NCBI GenBank assembly: GCA_028277985.1
Contig: JANQFG010000208.1
Location: 124,001 to 188,000 of the forward strand
Length of the DNA: 64,000 nucleotides
Origin: a bacterium
Lineage (GTDB): Bacteria; Desulfobacterota; DSWW01
Direction: 5' to 3'
Position 1 is the stretch's first letter; the number at the start of each line of letters is the position of its first letter. The notes beneath the pieces are model-generated. The model was not told the DNA's origin. It worked only from the letters and a program-made list of their open reading frames with translations, and searched no databases. Below, one piece after another: positions 62,224-64,000 of the stretch. The position numbers and the translations under genes were made by a program.

Positions 62224-63437
62224 GACCGAATGCGGTACCATCGAAATCAACCCTGGCCGACACCCTGGGCACTGCAGGCCTGGCCGCTCGCCTATGCGGG
62301 TACTTGTTCTGGGAAGCGTTGACAAGGCCTGTCCCCAGGACCGCGGACGACATCCCGTGCAATTATGAGTCGGTCACGGCCGAGTGGTTCGAATCGGTCC
62401 TCTGCAAAGAGGTTCCGGGCGCGAAAGTACTCTCCGTACAGCCGGGAAGGGGCAGCAAGGGCACATCCTCCCGTAGGCAGTTCCTACTCGAGTACAACGA
62501 GGCCGGAAGAGCCGCCGGGCTACCTGCGAGCGTGTTCGCCAAAGGGACACCGGATCTGATGACCCGTCTCGCTGGTACCGTCACCGAAAGCATGACCGGC
62601 GAGGCCCATTTCTATAGCAAAGTTCGCCCCGAGCTCGATATTGAAGCGCCGCTGGGGTATCACTCTGCATACGACCTGAAACGGGGCCGATCGATTCATC
62701 TGATCGAGGATCTTGTAGAAACGAAGAATGCCACGTTCTGCAGTCCTCAAACGAGGATTTCAAGGGACCAGGCCGAGCAGGTAGTAGATCTGCTGGCTGC
62801 CCTGCACAGTACTTACTACAAGAGCCACAGGCTGAATACCGACTTTGCCCACTTGTTCACGTGGGTAGAGGAACACAGCCGCATGATCACCACGGTGGAC
62901 TTGAACAAGTATCACCACCGGGGATTCGACAAAGCAGCACCTGTGATCCCGGAAGAGCTCTTGCAGCGTAGGGACGAGGTGTGGCCCGCCATCCTAAAGT
63001 CAACCGAACTCCATGGGCGGCTGCCGCACACGATCATACATAGTGATGTGCATCTGGGAAACTGGTACATCACCGGCGATGGGAGAATGGGGTTGCTGGA
63101 CTGGCAGGTTATTGCAAAAGGGCATTGGTCCCGGGACCTGGCTTATGCAGTCACGGCAACGCTCCCTATCAAAGACAGGCGTGAGTGGGAGCGGAACCTC
63201 ATTCAGCTCTATTTGAATCGGTTTGAGGAGTTATCCGGAGAGAGAATCCCCTTTGATGAAGCCTGGCTCAGATACCGGCAGCAGGTGTTCGGCGCACTGG
63301 TTATGTGGACACCCACTTACTCTCCTCCGGCGTTCGTGCCGAAAGATATGCAACCCCAGGAAGTCGCAGTCGAAATGATCCGGCGATTCGCCCAGGCGAT
63401 CGTCGATCTGGAATCTTTGGACAGCTTACAAGGATAA
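62220..63437 (+). CDS. APH-fold phosphotransferase (aminoglycoside/choline-kinase-like)
   Basis: 405 residues with the phosphotransferase core: HTIIHSDVHLGNWYI (catalytic Asp and metal-binding Asn) and MGLLDWQVIAKGHWSRDLAY (the DFG-like Asp). Upstream SVFAKGTPD and FYSKVRPEL hold the ATP-binding lobe. Such proteins phosphorylate small hydroxylated metabolites, including lipids and ecdysteroid-like sterols, and are frequent near acyl-CoA pathways. The ATG at 62220 overlaps the small protein's stop; a longer reading inside that gene was rejected. Its presence in the membrane-protein array suggests that a hydroxylated lipid intermediate or alcohol is phosphorylated. Substrate unknown. Confidence 0.86.
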   Translation: MRPNAVPSKSTLADTLGTAGLAARLCGYLFWEALTRPVPRTADDIPCNYESVTAEWFESVLCKEVPGAKVLSVQPGRGSKGTSSRRQFLLEYNEAGRAAGLPASVFAKGTPDLMTRLAGTVTESMTGEAHFYSKVRPELDIEAPLGYHSAYDLKRGRSIHLIEDLVETKNATFCSPQTRISRDQAEQVVDLLAALHSTYYKSHRLNTDFAHLFTWVEEHSRMITTVDLNKYHHRGFDKAAPVIPEELLQRRDEVWPAILKSTELHGRLPHTIIHSDVHLGNWYITGDGRMGLLDWQVIAKGHWSRDLAYAVTATLPIKDRREWERNLIQLYLNRFEELSGERIPFDEAWLRYRQQVFGALVMWTPTYSPPAFVPKDMQPQEVAVEMIRRFAQAIVDLESLDSLQG

Positions 63438-63440
63438 AGT

Positions 63441-64000
63441 ATGGAAAAGAAGGTCTTTTTTGAACCACCTGCGGTGCAATCAGACATCGAACCGGCGATT
63501 ATTCTAGGAGCTTTCGCTGTCATTACTGCCGGTGCATGTATCTGGGCGGTTCGCCTCGCAATCAGGGAGCGCGATTTCTTGCCCATAGCTTCCTGTTTGG
63601 GTGCACTTGTCTGCTCTTTGAACGAGCCGATCTACGATATTCTAGGGAAGATCGTCTACGCCCAGAATCATGCCATGGCGTACACCGCTATGGGTAGAGA
63701 TGTCCCTTGGTTTCTGGTGATCGGATACGTCCCTTGGGTCGGCGCTCTTGCCGTCGCCATCGCCAGGATGATGGCAAACGGTGTTGACAGAAGGGTTCTT
63801 CACTGCATTGCTCTTGGTTCGTGCCTCTCGGTCGTGGTCGTAGAGGTATTAGGCAACCATTTCAATGGATGGATTTACTATGGTGAAGCCCCTTTGAAAT
63901 ACCTGGTTGTTGCTCCTCAAATGGCACCCGTTCCGATCGTGGGTGGCCTCCTACTCTATTCGCTGGTCTTTCCGCTGACGGGATGGAGTCGGTCTCTGGC
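63441..64000 (+). CDS. Polytopic membrane protein, EP-x2-D family member 5 (3' end outside window)
   Basis: ATG 63441 opens a frame with no stop up to the right edge; 186 residues are visible. Signatures repeat those of member 2: NEPIYDILGKIVYAQN (~residues 61-76), GRDVPWFLVIGYVPW and NGWIYYGEAPLKYL. Starts three bases after the kinase stop, so it is in the same transcript and shows that the array continues beyond the window. Same unknown function as its relatives. Confidence 0.75.
   Translation, partial: MEKKVFFEPPAVQSDIEPAIILGAFAVITAGACIWAVRLAIRERDFLPIASCLGALVCSLNEPIYDILGKIVYAQNHAMAYTAMGRDVPWFLVIGYVPWVGALAVAIARMMANGVDRRVLHCIALGSCLSVVVVEVLGNHFNGWIYYGEAPLKYLVVAPQMAPVPIVGGLLLYSLVFPLTGWSRSL

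Overview
The window looks like chromosomal DNA of a strictly anaerobic, GC-rich bacterium, most likely a Desulfobacterota (deltaproteobacterial) lineage. This is inferred from gene content: an oxygen-sensitive 2-hydroxyacyl-CoA dehydratase/benzoyl-CoA-reductase-like enzyme with its ATP-driven activator, a tungsten-type aldehyde:ferredoxin oxidoreductase, a complete acyl-CoA dehydrogenase - EtfBA - membrane FeS oxidoreductase chain, hopanoid genes (squalene-hopene cyclase, HpnH) and sigma-54 control. No rRNA, tRNA, CRISPR array, prophage or insertion sequence was recognised.

Layout. (1) 1-9.8 kb, plus strand: a sigma-54 activator, then a compact operon of a thioredoxin-fold protein, a DUF1329 protein, two dehydratase/reductase subunits, their activase, an SCP2-like lipid-binding protein, a GMC-type flavoprotein and a multi-cluster ferredoxin-like protein. 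(2) 9.75-10.17 kb: an array of GTGGCTGTCCCC repeats. (3) 10.2-14.4 kb, minus strand: two closely related acyl-CoA synthetases around a nitronate-monooxygenase-like protein; then a divergent amidase. (4) 16.3-25 kb, plus strand: an isoprenoid/hopanoid block (DUF116-polyprenyl synthase fusion, HTH-GAF-PAS regulator, squalene-hopene cyclase, HpnH, a CruF-like membrane protein, an Omp85-type barrel). Its first two promoters share an operator-like dyad. (5) 25-34 kb: two AraC-type regulators, an MFS carrier, a ketopantoate-reductase-like enzyme, an SrkA-type kinase, an enolase-superfamily enzyme and an amidohydrolase. (6) 34-48.5 kb, mostly minus strand: acyl-CoA dehydrogenase, thiolase, acyl-CoA ligase, AOR, a secreted Cys-rich protein, and an etfA-etfB-EMO-ACAD-ACAD operon. 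(7) 49-55.8 kb, plus strand: secreted YCF48 propeller, RND/MMPL transporter, DUF1302 porin-like barrel, DUF1329 protein, a likely envelope transport machine for a hydrophobic molecule. (8) 55.9-64 kb, plus strand: six consecutive-to-nearby polytopic membrane proteins (one clearly of the AveC spirocyclase family, the rest sharing an EP-x2-D-x-LG / YYG signature), a phytoene-desaturase-like flavoprotein, a one-helix small protein and an APH-fold kinase; the last membrane protein runs off the right edge.

How they may work together. Regions 6, 7 and 8 appear linked: promoters at about 38.7, 40.9, 41.0, 48.75 and 48.9 kb share the pattern TTGACA(GA)-N17-TAAAT, and three of them carry ATTCTG exactly two bases after the -10 box. 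This would tie CoA activation, beta-oxidation-like electron flow, AOR and the envelope export system into one regulon. The AveC-like array with its flavoprotein is the best candidate for an undescribed system, possibly a membrane-embedded terpenoid/polyketide-like lipid modification pathway whose product is handled by the YCF48-RND-DUF1302-DUF1329 module. All function assignments come from reading the sequence by eye against remembered family signatures; no database search was run.
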